64,000 nucleotides of DNA from Blastococcus saxobsidens (GTDB lineage: Bacteria; Actinomycetota; Actinomycetes; Mycobacteriales; Geodermatophilaceae): positions 86,791-150,790 of the forward strand of contig NZ_JAAGWG010000010.1 of the NCBI RefSeq assembly GCF_010682065.1. Reading direction: 5' to 3'. Under the pieces are notes generated by a model. That model did no database searches. It saw only the letters and a program-made list of their open reading frames with translations, and had not been told where the DNA came from. Shown here one piece after another: positions 36,343 to 50,204 of the stretch (position 1 is its first letter; each line of letters opens with the position of its first letter). A program made the translations under genes and the position numbers.

Positions 36343-37256
36343 CGGTACTCCTCGTCGGGGTCGTGCGCGGCCGGTCCGTCGTCCGTCCGGTCGTCCGTGT
36401 CGTCCTCGCCCCCGCCGCCCTCGACCGGGTCGCCGACCGGGTCGTCGACCGGGTCGTCGTCCCGACCGGGGTTCCCGGTCCACCGGACGTGCAGCTCACC
36501 CAGGGGCGTCAGCTGCTCGAACACCACGCGCTGCTGGCGGTACAGCTCCAGCAGCGCCAGGAAGCGGGCCACCACCTCCATCGTGTGCTCGCAGTCCGCG
36601 GTGAGGGCCCGGAAGCTGGCGGTGCCGGAGCGCCGCAGGTGGTTGCGCACCGTCAGCAGCTGCTCGGCGACGCTCACCGGCGGCGCGTGCAGGTGCGAGA
36701 CGCTGACCGTCTCGGGAACCTTGGGTGCCAGCGCCCGTGCGGCGAGGGCGGCGAACTGCTGGGGCGTGAGGTCCAGCAGCACCTCGGGCACCAGCTCGGC
36801 GAAGCGGGGTTCCAGCGCGGCCTGCCGGGGATGCCGCAGCGCCGCCTCCGCCTCCCGCTCGCGCAGGAACGCCGCCGCCTGCTTGTAGGCCTTGTACTGC
36901 AGGAGCCGGGCGAAGAGCAGGTCCCGCGCCTCGAGCAGCTCCAGGTCCTCCTCGTCGTCGATCTCGGCGGCCGGCAGCAGGCGCGCGGCCTTGAGGTCCA
37001 GCAGCGTGGAGGCGATCACGAGGAACTCGCTGGCCTGGTCGAGGTCGAGCTCGTCGCCCAGCGCCCGCAGGTGCGCGATGAACTCGTCGGTGACCTGGGA
37101 GAGTGCGATCTCGGTGACGTCGAGCTTGTGCTTGCCGATCAGCTGCAGCAGCAGGTCGAAGGGACCCTCGAAGTTGGTGAGCCGGACCGTGAAACGCGCA
37201 GGAGCGGCTCCGTCGGCCGGTTCGGCCGCCGGAACCGCTCCAGCGTCGGTGCTCAC
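36339..37256 (-). CDS. scpA: Segregation and condensation protein A
   Basis: 305 residues. The kleisin N-terminal domain is clear: FTVRLTNFEGPFDLLLQLIGKHKLDVTEIAL, followed by SEFLVIASTLLDLKAARLLP. The C-terminal winged helix ends with VARFLALLELYRQQRVVFEQ. The last 40 residues are Asp-rich repeats (DDPVDDPVGDPV). The GTG start follows a TACGCT -10 by 8 bases, so a leaderless promoter is likely. Coupled to scpB. Confidence 0.94.
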   Translation of the reverse strand: MSTDAGAVPAAEPADGAAPARFTVRLTNFEGPFDLLLQLIGKHKLDVTEIALSQVTDEFIAHLRALGDELDLDQASEFLVIASTLLDLKAARLLPAAEIDDEEDLELLEARDLLFARLLQYKAYKQAAAFLREREAEAALRHPRQAALEPRFAELVPEVLLDLTPQQFAALAARALAPKVPETVSVSHLHAPPVSVAEQLLTVRNHLRRSGTASFRALTADCEHTMEVVARFLALLELYRQQRVVFEQLTPLGELHVRWTGNPGRDDDPVDDPVGDPVEGGGGEDDTDDRTDDGPAAHDPDEEYR

Positions 37257-37264
37257 GGAGTGCG

Positions 37265-37270
37265 AGCGTA
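37265..37270 (-). promoter_or_regulatory. -10 element TACGCT upstream of scpA
   Basis: TACGCT on the minus strand lies 8 bases before the scpA GTG, between the stop of the RHH-like gene and scpA. It suggests scpA has its own leaderless promoter. Confidence 0.4.
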
Positions 37271-37280
37271 GGCCCCTGGG

Positions 37281-37799
37281 TCAGTGACCCCGGAGCCGGC
37301 GGACGAGGACGGAGTCCTCGCCGCGCTCGTCCAGGTCGGCCAGCAGGACCGAGACCGCCTCGCGGACGATGCGGCCGCGGTCGGCCGCCAGACCGTGCTG
37401 CGCGCGCAGGCTCAGCCGGGCGGTCTCGAGGGCGACGAGGTCGTCGGCGGAGATGTAGACCGTGATCTTCTCGTCGTGCTTGGTGCGCTCGGCGCGCCCC
37501 CGGGCCGGGCGGCCGCGGGTGGGGACCTTCGGCTGCAGGACCGCTGCCGGGGCCTCCTCGGCCGGGTTCCCCCGGAAGGACGCGAGGTCGTCCCCGCCGT
37601 CGGCTCCGCCGGGGACGAGCGTCAGCGGCATGCCGCTGTCGGGGGTCTCCCCGGCCCGCCGGGCGCCACCGGCGCTGCGCAGCGCCGGGGAGCTGGCCGC
37701 CGTGGGCAGGCTGGGCAGCTCGGTGACCTCCGGCACCGATGCGGTGTCGGTGCGGCGGAAGAGCTCCGAGGCACCGGGCAGAACAGGCCTGCGAGTCAC
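37281..37799 (-). CDS. Ribbon-helix-helix-like DNA-binding protein paired with ParA
   Basis: 172 residues. The first 100 or so are low-complexity (Ala, Gly, Pro). The C-terminal part, RGRAERTKHDEKITVYISADD then LVALETARLSLRAQHGLAADRGRIVREAVSVLLADLDERG, has a beta strand and two helices in the pattern of a ribbon-helix-helix DNA-binding fold. The GTG overlaps the ParA stop (GTGA), so it is made with ParA and could be its centromere-binding or activating partner. This is inference; I know of no proven function. Confidence 0.75.
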   Translation of the reverse strand: MTRRPVLPGASELFRRTDTASVPEVTELPSLPTAASSPALRSAGGARRAGETPDSGMPLTLVPGGADGGDDLASFRGNPAEEAPAAVLQPKVPTRGRPARGRAERTKHDEKITVYISADDLVALETARLSLRAQHGLAADRGRIVREAVSVLLADLDERGEDSVLVRRLRGH

Positions 37800-38701
37800 A
37801 GGGCCAGCACCTCCTTGGCGAGGTCGCGGTACGCCGCGGCGCCCGTCGACGTGGGGGCCCACGTGGTGATCGGCTGACCGGCGACCGTGGTCTCCGGGAA
37901 GCGCACCGTGCGGGTGATGACGGTCTGGAAGACGGTGTCGCCGAAGGCCTCGACGACCCGGCTGAACACCTCCCGGCAGTGGACGGTCCGGGAGTCGTAC
38001 ATGGTGGCGAGGATGCCGTTGATCTCCAGCGACGGGTTGAGCCGCTCCTTGACCTTGTCGATCGTGTCGACGAGCAGCGCGACACCGCGCAGCGAGAAGA
38101 ACTCGCACTCCAGCGGGATCACCACGCCCTGGGCGGCGGTCAGCGCGTTCACCGTCAGCAGCCCGAGCGAGGGCTGGCAGTCGATGAGGATGAAGTCGTA
38201 GTCGTCCCGCACGTCGGCCAGGATCCGCAGCAGCGTCTGCTCCCGGGCCACCTCGCTGACCAGCTGCACCTCGGCGGCCGACAGGTCGATGTTGCTGGGG
38301 ACCAGGTCCAGGCCGGGGACGTCGGTGTGCACGAGGACGTCGCGGAGACTGGTCCGCCGCTCCATCAGCGCGTTGTAGATCGTGCGGTCCATGTTCTGCG
38401 CCGGGATGCCCAGGCCCACCGACAGCGCACCCTGCGGGTCCAGGTCGATGAGCAGCACCTTGCGGCCGAACTCGGTCAGCGCCGCGCCCAGGTTGATGGT
38501 CGACGTGGTCTTGCCGACGCCACCCTTCTGGTTGCACATCGCGATGATGTGCGCGGGCCCGTGAGAAGCCAGCGGCTTCGGGTCCGGAAGACGGCGCTGC
38601 CGCGCCTTGGCCGGGTCCAGCCGCAGCGCAGCCGCCCCCATCTCGGGGTCGGTGTCGTGCGGCCGCGCGACGGCATGGGCCGCGTCCGCTCGGATCGCCA
38701 T
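37796..38701 (-). CDS. parA: ParA family ATPase
   Basis: 301 residues. The deviant Walker A is CNQKGGVGKTTSTINLGAAL, with LLIDLDPQGALSVGLG and FILIDCQPSLGLLTVNAL as further ParA/MinD motifs. An N-terminal extension of about 45 residues resembles those that interact with partners in chromosomal ParA proteins. It is not next to a parB gene; it is the scpAB-linked ParA of actinobacteria (Rv1708 type). ATG with GGAGG upstream. A TAGCGT -10 lies at 38780-38785, about 78 bases before the start. Confidence 0.92.
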   Translation of the reverse strand: MAIRADAAHAVARPHDTDPEMGAAALRLDPAKARQRRLPDPKPLASHGPAHIIAMCNQKGGVGKTTSTINLGAALTEFGRKVLLIDLDPQGALSVGLGIPAQNMDRTIYNALMERRTSLRDVLVHTDVPGLDLVPSNIDLSAAEVQLVSEVAREQTLLRILADVRDDYDFILIDCQPSLGLLTVNALTAAQGVVIPLECEFFSLRGVALLVDTIDKVKERLNPSLEINGILATMYDSRTVHCREVFSRVVEAFGDTVFQTVITRTVRFPETTVAGQPITTWAPTSTGAAAYRDLAKEVLAL

Positions 38702-38873
38702 GGGTCTGATGCCTCCACCTCGTCCCCGATCCGGACGTTCCGGGCGCGGTCAGCCGTCCTGTCCGCTCGGGTGACACAGACGCTAGGGAGAAGGAGACAC
38801 CTACCCAAGGCGGCACGCCGTCGACGTGTCGACATGGCGACGAATGCCAACCAGTGTGACTGCTCAAGCCGAA

Positions 38874-38908
38874 GCGAGCCCAAATTCTGTCCAAGCAGCG
38901 GCTCGCTG
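38874..38908 (-). terminator. Hairpin after xerD
   Basis: AGCGAGCC (38874-38881) pairs with GGCTCGCT (38901-38908) over an AT-richer 19-base loop, 4 bases past the xerD stop. The rest of the 211-base gap to parA holds the parA promoter region. Confidence 0.5.
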
Positions 38909-38912
38909 GCTG

Positions 38913-39824
38913 TCAGGTCAGGGCACGGGGGTGACTCGTCGCATAGACCTCGCGCAACCGGTCGACGGTGACCAGCGTGTAGACCTGCGTGGTGGTCACC
39001 GACGCGTGCCCGAGCAGTTCCTGGACCACGCGGACGTCGGCGCCGCCGTCGAGCAGGTGGGTGGCGAAGCAGTGCCGCAGCGTGTGCGGGCTCAGCTCCG
39101 CGGTGAGGCCGGCGCGTTCGGCCGCCGTCCGGAGGATCGACCAGGCGCTCTGCCGGGACAGCGGTCCACCGCGCGCGTTGAGGAACAGCGCGCCGCCCCG
39201 GACACCGCCGCGGCTGTTCGCCACCAGCTCCGGGCGGGCCCGCACCAGGTACTCCTCGACCGCCCGCAGGGCGTAGCTGCCGACGGGGACGACCCGTTCC
39301 TTGCCGCCCTTGCCCGACAGCCGGACCGTCGCCTGCCCGCGGTCGAGGTCGTCGACGGCGAGCCCGACGGCCTCGGAGATGCGCGCCCCGGTGCCGTAGA
39401 GCACCTCGAGCAGCGCACGGTCCCGCAGCCCGCGGGGACCCTCCAGGGAGCCGGCCGCCTCGATCAGCGCGACCACCGACTCCACCGGCACCGCCTTCGG
39501 CAGCCGGCGGGCCGGCGTGGGCGGCCGGACCTCGTGCGCGACGTCGTCGGGCACCAGGCCGTCGAGCAGGGCGAACTTGTGCAGCCCACGGACGGCGACC
39601 ACCGCGCGGGCCGCCGACGTGGCCGACAGCGGCGGGTGGTCGTCGTCGCCCCGGCGGAGCGCGGCCAGGAAACCGGCGACGTCGGACTCGGCCACCTCGC
39701 CCAGCCCGCGCACCCCGGCGGTGGCCAGGTACTCGGTGTAGCGCCGCAGGTCCCGCCGGTAGGAGGCGATGGTGTTCTGCGCCAGGCCCCGCTCGACGGT
39801 GAGGTGGTCCAGGTAGCCGGTCAC
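38913..39824 (-). CDS. xerD: Site-specific tyrosine recombinase XerD
   Basis: 303 residues from the first canonical start (GTG 39824). The SAM-like N-terminal domain begins [27 protein letters not shown]. The catalytic residues are visible: Arg in [13 protein letters not shown], His-x-x-Arg in [14 protein letters not shown], His in [14 protein letters not shown] and the nucleophile Tyr in the same segment. It resolves chromosome dimers with XerC at dif. This start leaves only two residues before GYLDHL, shorter than relatives. A CTG at 39878 preceded by GGAGGAGG in the ald 3' end would add 18 residues and may be the true start. Confidence 0.93.
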   Translation of the reverse strand: MTGYLDHLTVERGLAQNTIASYRRDLRRYTEYLATAGVRGLGEVAESDVAGFLAALRRGDDDHPPLSATSAARAVVAVRGLHKFALLDGLVPDDVAHEVRPPTPARRLPKAVPVESVVALIEAAGSLEGPRGLRDRALLEVLYGTGARISEAVGLAVDDLDRGQATVRLSGKGGKERVVPVGSYALRAVEEYLVRARPELVANSRGGVRGGALFLNARGGPLSRQSAWSILRTAAERAGLTAELSPHTLRHCFATHLLDGGADVRVVQELLGHASVTTTQVYTLVTVDRLREVYATSHPRALT

Positions 39825-39874
39825 GACCCGCTCGACGCCGGGCCCCGCCGACGTCGATGCTCCCGTCGCTGTCG

Positions 39875-40990
39875 TCAGGTCAGCACCTCCTCCAGTGGGA
39901 CGGCATCCATGCCGTGGGCCTCGGCGACCTCCGGGAGCACCACGTGCCCGCCGACGACGTTGACGCCGTGGGCCAGTGCCCGATTGTGGCCGACGGCCGC
40001 GACGGTGCCCTGCCCGGCCAGCGCCATCACGTACGGCAGCGTCACGTTGGTCAGCGCGTGGGTGGAGGTGTTGGGAACGGCACCGGGCATGTTGGCCACG
40101 CAGTAGAAGACCGACCCGTGCACGCGGAAGGTCGGTTCGTCGTGCGTGGTCGGCCGGGTGTCCTCGAAGCACCCGCCCTGGTCGACGGCGATGTCGACCA
40201 GCACCGAGCCGGACTTCATGCGGGAGACCAGCTCGTTGCTCACCAGCGTCGGCGCCTTGGCCCCGGGTACCAGCACCGCGCCGATGACGAGGTCGGCGTC
40301 GAGCACCGCGCGCTCCACCTCGTAGGAGTTGGAGGCCACGGTCCGCAGGTGCCCCTGGTAGATCCGGTCGGCGGCCCGCAGCTTGTCGATGTCCCGGTCC
40401 AGGACGACGACCTCGGCCTGCATGCCCAGCGCGATGGCTGCGGCGTTCATCCCGGACACCCCGGCGCCGATGACCACCACCTTGGCCGCGTAGACGCCCG
40501 ACACCCCGCCGAGCAGCACGCCGCGCCCGCCGTGCGCGCGCTCCAGGCAGTGGGCACCGACCTGCGGCGCCATCCGCCCGGCGACCTCCGACATCGGGGC
40601 CAGCAGCGGCAGCGCCCCGTCGGGCGTCTGGACCGTCTCGTAGGCGATCGCCGTCGTCCCGGAGGCGACCAGCGCGTCGGTGCACTCCCGGGAGGCCGCG
40701 AGGTGGAGGTAGGTGAAGAGGGTCTGGCCCGCCCGCAGCCGCCCGTACTCCTCGGCGACGGGCTCCTTCACCTTCAGCAGCAGCTCGGCGTCGGCCCACA
40801 CGTCGTCGGCGGAGGCGAGGATGCGGGCACCGGCGGCGGTGAAGTCCTCGTCGGGGATCGAGGAGCCCTCCCCCGCGCCCTGCTCGACGAGCACCTGGTG
40901 CCCGGCCCGCGTCAGCTCGGTCACCCCGGCCGGCGTGAGCGCCACCCGGTACTCCCGGTTCTTGACCTCTCGGGGAACCCCGATCCGCAT
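39875..40990 (-). CDS. ald: Alanine dehydrogenase
   Basis: 371 residues, the exact family length. [20 protein letters not shown] starts it. LLLKVKEP and TLFTYLHLA are substrate-domain motifs, and [20 protein letters not shown] is the NAD-binding fold. [21 protein letters not shown] is characteristic. It interconverts L-alanine and pyruvate with NAD and ammonium. AGGAG precedes the ATG. It lies directly upstream of xerD and its 3' end supplies the only ribosome binding site available to xerD. Confidence 0.96.
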   Translation of the reverse strand: MRIGVPREVKNREYRVALTPAGVTELTRAGHQVLVEQGAGEGSSIPDEDFTAAGARILASADDVWADAELLLKVKEPVAEEYGRLRAGQTLFTYLHLAASRECTDALVASGTTAIAYETVQTPDGALPLLAPMSEVAGRMAPQVGAHCLERAHGGRGVLLGGVSGVYAAKVVVIGAGVSGMNAAAIALGMQAEVVVLDRDIDKLRAADRIYQGHLRTVASNSYEVERAVLDADLVIGAVLVPGAKAPTLVSNELVSRMKSGSVLVDIAVDQGGCFEDTRPTTHDEPTFRVHGSVFYCVANMPGAVPNTSTHALTNVTLPYVMALAGQGTVAAVGHNRALAHGVNVVGGHVVLPEVAEAHGMDAVPLEEVLT

Positions 40991-41218
40991 CGACTGTCTC
41001 CTGGTCCCGGCGTCCGGCGCGTCGAGGGTGACGACGGCCTTCCCACCGCATCGTGGGCGCACCCGGTCCGGGCGCGCCTCGGCCGGAGTGTGGCATGCGA
41101 CACGTGCTGGACCGCGCACCCTCGGGTCGACGGCTTCCCGGGGACGAGCCGGACTGCCGGAGCGAGCGGCCTGCCCCACGATGACGGGGCCCGCCCGTCC
41201 CGTTCCCCGGAGGCCTGG

Positions 41219-41827
41219 ATGCGCTTCTACGCCGAGCAGCCCGCACTGCGCAGCCGCCAGCTGGCGGCCGACGCCGGCGTCCTGCTGTGGACCGTGTTCT
41301 GGGTGCTGGTCGCCCGCGTCGTCCACGGTGCGGTGCTGGTGCTGGCCGAACCCGGCCGCGCGGTCGAGGACCTCGGCCGGTCGGTGGCGGGTTCGATGGG
41401 GTCGGCCGCCGAGGCCGCCGAGGACGTGCCGGTCGTCGGCGACGAGCTGGCCGCACCGTTCGAGGCCCTGGCCGGCGCGGGCGGCTCGGTCGGCGGCGCC
41501 GGGCGGTCCGCGCAGGACGCGGTGGACACCCTGGCCCTCGTGCTCGCCGTCGTGCTCGTGCTGCTGCCGGTCGGCTGGCTGGTGTCGCGCTGGCTGCCCT
41601 GGCGGCTGCGCTACGCGCGGGAGGCAGGGGCCGCCCAGGGGATGCTCACCACGCCCGGCGACCTGGAGATCCTCGCGGCGCGCGCCCTCGCCACCGCCCC
41701 CCTGCCGGAGTTGGCCACGCTCCCCGACGGCACCGGCGCGGCCTGGCGTCGCGGTGACCCGACCGCGGTCCGTGCCCTCGCCGCCGTCGAGCTGGCCCGG
41801 CTGGGCCTGCGGCCGCCCCCCAGGTGA
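41219..41827 (+). CDS. Hypothetical membrane protein
   Basis: 202 residues with two membrane helices at about 19-42 and 104-124. The loop between them is Ala/Gly-rich with acidic residues ([13 protein letters not shown]). A cytoplasmic C-terminal region follows ([24 protein letters not shown]). GGAGG lies 7 bases before the ATG. I do not recognise the family by name. It diverges from ald and converges on the Nudix gene. Confidence 0.75.
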   Translation: MRFYAEQPALRSRQLAADAGVLLWTVFWVLVARVVHGAVLVLAEPGRAVEDLGRSVAGSMGSAAEAAEDVPVVGDELAAPFEALAGAGGSVGGAGRSAQDAVDTLALVLAVVLVLLPVGWLVSRWLPWRLRYAREAGAAQGMLTTPGDLEILAARALATAPLPELATLPDGTGAAWRRGDPTAVRALAAVELARLGLRPPPR

Positions 41828-41840
41828 CGGACTGGAACGG

Positions 41841-41891
41841 CCACCCTTCAGGGGCCCGCGCCGAGCCTGCGAGGCGTGGGGGGAAGGGTGG
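41841..41891. terminator. Bidirectional terminator between convergent genes
   Basis: CCACCCTTC (41841-41849) pairs with GAAGGGTGG (41883-41891) around a loop that can fold again (GCCT/AGGC). It is followed by TCCTCTTTC on the plus strand. It fills the gap between the membrane protein gene and the Nudix gene. Confidence 0.6.
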
Positions 41892-41898
41892 TCCTCTT

Positions 41899-42503
41899 TC
41901 AGCTGGCGTCGACCGGGCGCAGCGGGGGCTGTACCGCGCGCGCCTGGGCGGCGGCGAGCAGGCCGACGACGGCGGCGGCGTTGCGGATGTCGCCGTCGAA
42001 GACCCGCTGCACCGCGTCGGTCAGCGGCACCCGCTCGACGGTCAGGTCGAGCTCCTCGTGCTCCACCGTGAAGCCCTCGGGCCGGTCGACCGGGGACAGG
42101 TCCTCGGCGAGGTAGACCAGCACCATCTCGTCGCAGAAGCCCGGGCTGCTGTAGTGGGTGGTGAGCAGCGACCAGCGGCCGGCGGCGAGCTGGGCCTCCT
42201 CGGCGAGCTCGCGCTTCGCCGTCGCCAGCGGCGGCTCGCCGTCGGCGTCGCGCAGGCCGGCCGGGAGCTCCCACAGATACCGGCCCACCGGGTGCCGGTA
42301 CTGGCGCAGGAGCACCACGCGGCCCTCGTCGTCGACGGCGACCACGGCGACGGCCCCGGGGTGGCGGACGAGGTCACGGACGCTCTGGTCGCCACCGGGC
42401 ATGGCCACCGTGTCGCGGTGCAGCGAGATGATCGGCCCGTCGAACACCGTCTCGCTGGCCAGCACGCGGTACTCGTGCGCCGGCTGCTCCTCCGCCGCGG
42501 GCA

Positions 42504-42504
<1 letters not shown>
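41899..42504 (-). CDS. Nudix hydrolase, ADP-ribose pyrophosphatase type
   Basis: 201 residues. The Nudix box is GLRDADGEPPLATAKRELAEEAQL with the REL and EE metal-binding residues. YRHPVGRYLWELPAG upstream and YSSPGFCDEMVLVYLAEDL downstream are typical of ADP-ribose hydrolases. It should hydrolyse ADP-ribose or a similar nucleoside diphosphate sugar. The ATG overlaps the pyrG stop (TGATG). Same position as Rv1700. Confidence 0.92.
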
Positions 42505-46583
<4,079 letters not shown>

Positions 46584-46587
<4 letters not shown>

Positions 46588-47729
46588 CGTCGCGGCCGGG
46601 CAGGCGCCTCGAGCAGCTCGCGGTAGAGCTCGGCCAGCCCGGCGGCCGTGGCCTCCTCGTCCGGCCAGGTCGCGGCCTGCCGCAACCCGGCCTCGGCGAG
46701 GTCGGTGGCGTGGGCGCTGTCGCAGAGGACCCGGACGACCGCCCCGGCGAGCGCCGCGGCGTCCCCGACCGGCACGAGCTCGGCGGCGTCGCCGAGGAGC
46801 TCGGGCAGCCCGCCGGTGCGGGTGGCCACCAGCGGGGTGCCGGCCCGCAGCGCCTCCTGGGCGGTGAGCGAGCGCGCCTCCCACCGCGAGGGCAGCACGC
46901 ACAGGTCCGCGGCACCGAGCAGGTCGGCGACGTCGTCGCGGCGGCCCAGCAGCGTCACGGGCAGCAGCTCGCGCTGGATCCGCGCGGCCAGCTCGTCGTG
47001 CAGCGGGCCGTCACCGGCGACGGCGACCAGCGGTGCGGGACGCAGCCGGGGATCGGCCGACCACCGGGCGACCGCGTCGAGCAGCACGTCGTAGCCCTTC
47101 TGCGGGTGCAGCCGGCCCACCGCGACGACCAGGGCGCGGTCGTCGACGATCCCGAGCTCCTCGCGCACCTCGGTGCGGGTGCGGGTCGCCGGGGGCAGCG
47201 GCGGGGCGGACACCGGCGCGAGGCGGACGTCTCGGGCGCCCAGGCGCCGGGCGTTCTGCGCGAGGTCGGTCGACGCCGCCAGGACGACGTCGGCGGCACG
47301 CACGGTGACCCGTTCCAGCTGCTCCAGCACGCGGCGGCGGAGCCCGCCGCCGTCCTGGAGCGCGTTGTGCAGGGTGAGCACGAACCGCGGCCGGCCACCG
47401 GCGAGGCGCCGGGCGGCGGCGGTGACCAGCCCGGCCCGCAGCCCGTGGGCGTGCACCAGGTCGGTGCCGACCAGCGCGCGGCGGAGGGCCGCGGTGGCCC
47501 GGGCGTCGGCGGCCGGGGCGAGCCCGGCGGAGATCTCCACGGGGGTGAACCGCGCGCCCCGGCCGGAGAAGCCGAACAGCTCGTCGGTGGCCCGGGGCCC
47601 GGAGACGGTCAGCTCGGCCCCCGCGGCCGCCAGGGACGGCAGGATCGACCGCACGTGGGTGCCCACGCCGCCGGTGCTGGTGGCGAGCACCTCGGTGACC
47701 CGGCGATCGAGCAGCGGCCGCTCAGCCAC
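46584..47729 (-). CDS. Glycosyltransferase family 4
   Basis: 381 residues, GT-B fold. The N-terminal TSTGGVGTHVRSILPSLAAAGAELTV and HAHGLRAGLVTAA form the acceptor domain. VGRLHPQKGYDVLLDA and LCVLPSRWEARSLTAQEALRAGTPLVATRTGGLPELL form the donor-binding domain, with the E(x7)E motif partly conserved as EARSLTAQE. Cytoplasmic and probably membrane-associated. The donor and acceptor are unknown. The start overlaps the murJ 3' end by 8 bases; the neighbours suggest a lipid-linked glycan pathway. Confidence 0.9.
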
Positions 47730-49350
47730 CGTGCACCTCCTGCTCCCCGGACGACCGCAGTTCGCGCAGCGCCTGCCGCAGCGGGGCGCCCACGGTGCCC
47801 ATCATGACCGCCGCGGCGACGACGAGCACGGTGCCTCCGGCGGCGATCCCCGCGGCCAGCGTGCCGATCAGCGTCCCGTCGGGCACCGGGTCGGCGTCCA
47901 GCGCGCGGGCCACCCACAGCCCCGCGGCGACGCCGAGGCCGGCGGCCAGGAGCGCCACCGGACCGGTGCGGCCCAGGCCGCGCAGGGCCGCCGGACCGGC
48001 CGCGCGCACCACCACGAGCACCAGGCCCAGGCCCGCCACGGTGACCCCGAGCGTGTGCCCGGCGGCCAGCGCGAGGGCGCGGTCCTCGGGAGGCAGCGCG
48101 CCGGCCAGCAGGATGTCGGCGGCGACGGCGAGCAGCCAGCCGCCCAGCACGCACACCGTCGGCGCCTTCCAGAGGCCGCGGGCGTAGAGCGCACGGGTCA
48201 GCAGCGCGACCAGCCCGTAACCGACCAGGCCGGGCGCGAAGGCCAGGATCGTGTCGCGCAGCGCGGCGACCCGGGCCGCCTCCTCCCCGCCGAGGAAGAC
48301 CCGCGCCAGCGGTCCGGCGGCCGCCGCGACGGCCGCCGCCGCGACCGCGGTGGCCGTCACCGTGAGGACGGCGACCGGCGCGAGCGCGCGGCGGTAGCCG
48401 GCGTCGTCGCCGCTGTCGGCCCGCTCGGCGAGTCCGGGGTAGGCCGAGGTGGCCAGCGGCACGGCCAGGGCCGCCCAGGGCAGCAGGAAGACGGTCAGCC
48501 CGGCGACGTACACGACCTGGGTGCCGTTGGGGGCGCCGTCGTTGGCGAGCCGGATGGCGACGGCCGCGACCAGCTGCTGCCCGGCGAGGGTGAGGACGCC
48601 GGCCACGGCCAGCCGGCGCACGCGGGGTGCCGCGCCGACCGGGAAGCGCAGCGCGGGACGCAGGCCCAGCCGCAGGCCGCGCATCGGCAGCAGCAGGCTG
48701 AGGCTGAGCGCCACCACGCCGAGCGTCGTCCCCACGCCGAGGACCAGCTCGGCCGGCGTGCTGAGGTCGGCCGCCTCCCGGGCGCCCCCCATGCCGGCGA
48801 AGATCAGATACGCCCCTGCGACGACGACGCTGGACAGGAGCGGGGCGAGCGCCGGACCGGCGAAGCGGCGGTGGGCCTGCAGCACGCCGGTGAGCACGAT
48901 GCCGATGCCGTAGAGCACCACCTGCGGTGCGAACACCAGCAGGAAGCGGCTGGCCAGCTGCACCTCGGCCTCCGATCCCCCGCCGCCGAGGAGGAGGCGG
49001 GCGATCGGCTCGGCGAGCACCGCCACGAGCACGGCCAGCGGGACGAGCAGCAGCAGCGTCCAGCCGAGCAGGGCCGACGCCGTCCGGCGCACCTGTTCGC
49101 GGTCGCCGGACGCGATGCCGCCGGCGAGCATCGGCACCACGAGGCTGGCCAGCGCCCCGCCGGCGACCACCTCGAACACGATGTTCGGGACGTTGTTGGC
49201 CGCCAGGTAGGTGTCGCCGGTGCTGTCGGCGCCGACGGTGTTGGTGAAGACCAGCGTCCGCCCGAAGCCGGCGAGCCGGGCGATGACGGTGAGCACCGCG
49301 ATGAGCGCCGCGGCCCCGGCCACCCCGCGGGCCACCTGGCGCGCACTCAC
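47722..49350 (-). CDS. murJ: MurJ/MviN family lipid flippase
   Basis: 542 residues with about 14 membrane helices. The family N-terminus is AALIAVLTVIARLAGFGRTLVFTNTVG followed by YLAANNVPNIVFEVVAGGALASLVVPML. It belongs to the MOP superfamily. MurJ flips lipid II; this copy, clustered with a PNPT transferase and a GT4 instead of with mur/fts genes, could be a paralogue for another lipid-linked glycan. The GTG overlaps the PNPT stop (GTGA). The chromosome's canonical murJ is not in this window, so which copy this is cannot be decided. Confidence 0.9.
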   Translation of the reverse strand: MSARQVARGVAGAAALIAVLTVIARLAGFGRTLVFTNTVGADSTGDTYLAANNVPNIVFEVVAGGALASLVVPMLAGGIASGDREQVRRTASALLGWTLLLLVPLAVLVAVLAEPIARLLLGGGGSEAEVQLASRFLLVFAPQVVLYGIGIVLTGVLQAHRRFAGPALAPLLSSVVVAGAYLIFAGMGGAREAADLSTPAELVLGVGTTLGVVALSLSLLLPMRGLRLGLRPALRFPVGAAPRVRRLAVAGVLTLAGQQLVAAVAIRLANDGAPNGTQVVYVAGLTVFLLPWAALAVPLATSAYPGLAERADSGDDAGYRRALAPVAVLTVTATAVAAAAVAAAAGPLARVFLGGEEAARVAALRDTILAFAPGLVGYGLVALLTRALYARGLWKAPTVCVLGGWLLAVAADILLAGALPPEDRALALAAGHTLGVTVAGLGLVLVVVRAAGPAALRGLGRTGPVALLAAGLGVAAGLWVARALDADPVPDGTLIGTLAAGIAAGGTVLVVAAAVMMGTVGAPLRQALRELRSSGEQEVHGG

Positions 49351-50204
49351 GACGGCAGGCGGCCGAGCCGGTCCAGTTCGCGGAGGCCCGGCGTGGCCTC
49401 GATGACGCGGGTGAAGCTCACCTTCTCGCTGGCCAGGGTCAGCGCCGTGATCACGGCCAGCGCGCCGGTGCGGGCGCCGCGGCCGGGCATCGCCGCGAGC
49501 CGCAGGCCGAGCAGCGCACCGAGGCCGTTCGCCCCGCAGTCGCCCAGCATGATCCGCTCGGTGAGGTCCGCGGGCAGCACGGCGACCGTGGCTCCGAGCG
49601 GTCCGGCCACCAGTCCTCCGGACCGGCCGGCCAGGGCGGCGGCGGCCGCGATCGAGCCGGCCTTCGCCGCGCGGCCGGGCCGCAGGTCGAGCAGGTTCAG
49701 CAGGTTCGCCGTCCCGGCCACCAGCCCGGTGGTGAGCACGCCGTCGACCAGGGCAGCGGCGCCCCGTGACCGCCCACGGGTGAGCACGGCGGCGACGGCC
49801 GCGGCGGTGCCGATCCCGGCCACCTTGACCGCTCCGGCCGACACCCGGCCCTCGCGCAGGGCCCGCAGGTGACCGGCCAGCCCCTTGTCACGCGCCTGCT
49901 CCGGCCGTGCGCCGGCCAGGTCGTCGTAGCCGCCGACGAGGCCGGACACCGTCCCGACCACCGCGGCGGCCGCCCGGGCACCCGCGGGTGCGCCGAGCAC
50001 CGCCGTGGCGGTGGCCGACAACGCCAGGGCCGGCCCTCCGAGCAGGGTCACCGGCCGCCCGGCGTAGTTGGTGCGCCGCCAGGGCGCGCCGGCGGGACGG
50101 TCGGTGAGCGCGGCGGCGCCGGCGAGGGTGGCGCGGGCGGCACCGGCCCCGGCCAGCGCCAGCAGCAGGCGGGACGGGCCGGTCCCCGGCGTCCGGGACG
50201 TCAT
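49347..50204 (-). CDS. Divergent polyprenyl-phosphate sugar-1-phosphate transferase (MraY/WecA family)
   Basis: 285 residues, highly hydrophobic and Ala-rich. The PNPT signatures are recognisable: GGYDDLAGARPEQARDKGL with the Asp pair at 94-95, NLLNLLDLRPGRAAK around 172-186 and MLGDCGANGLGALLG around 230-243. It should transfer a sugar-phosphate from a UDP-sugar to undecaprenyl phosphate. It is smaller and more degenerate than MraY or WecA, so an altered substrate is possible. The ATG overlaps the stop of the SteB/MctB gene, and its own stop overlaps the murJ start. Confidence 0.82.
   Translation of the reverse strand: MTSRTPGTGPSRLLLALAGAGAARATLAGAAALTDRPAGAPWRRTNYAGRPVTLLGGPALALSATATAVLGAPAGARAAAAVVGTVSGLVGGYDDLAGARPEQARDKGLAGHLRALREGRVSAGAVKVAGIGTAAAVAAVLTRGRSRGAAALVDGVLTTGLVAGTANLLNLLDLRPGRAAKAGSIAAAAALAGRSGGLVAGPLGATVAVLPADLTERIMLGDCGANGLGALLGLRLAAMPGRGARTGALAVITALTLASEKVSFTRVIEATPGLRELDRLGRLPS

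Noticed and set aside
38913..39824. XerD-like gene as a mobile-element integrase
   Set aside because: It sits between ald and parA in the conserved Rv1701-type position, has normal XerD features, and no attachment site or phage gene is nearby.
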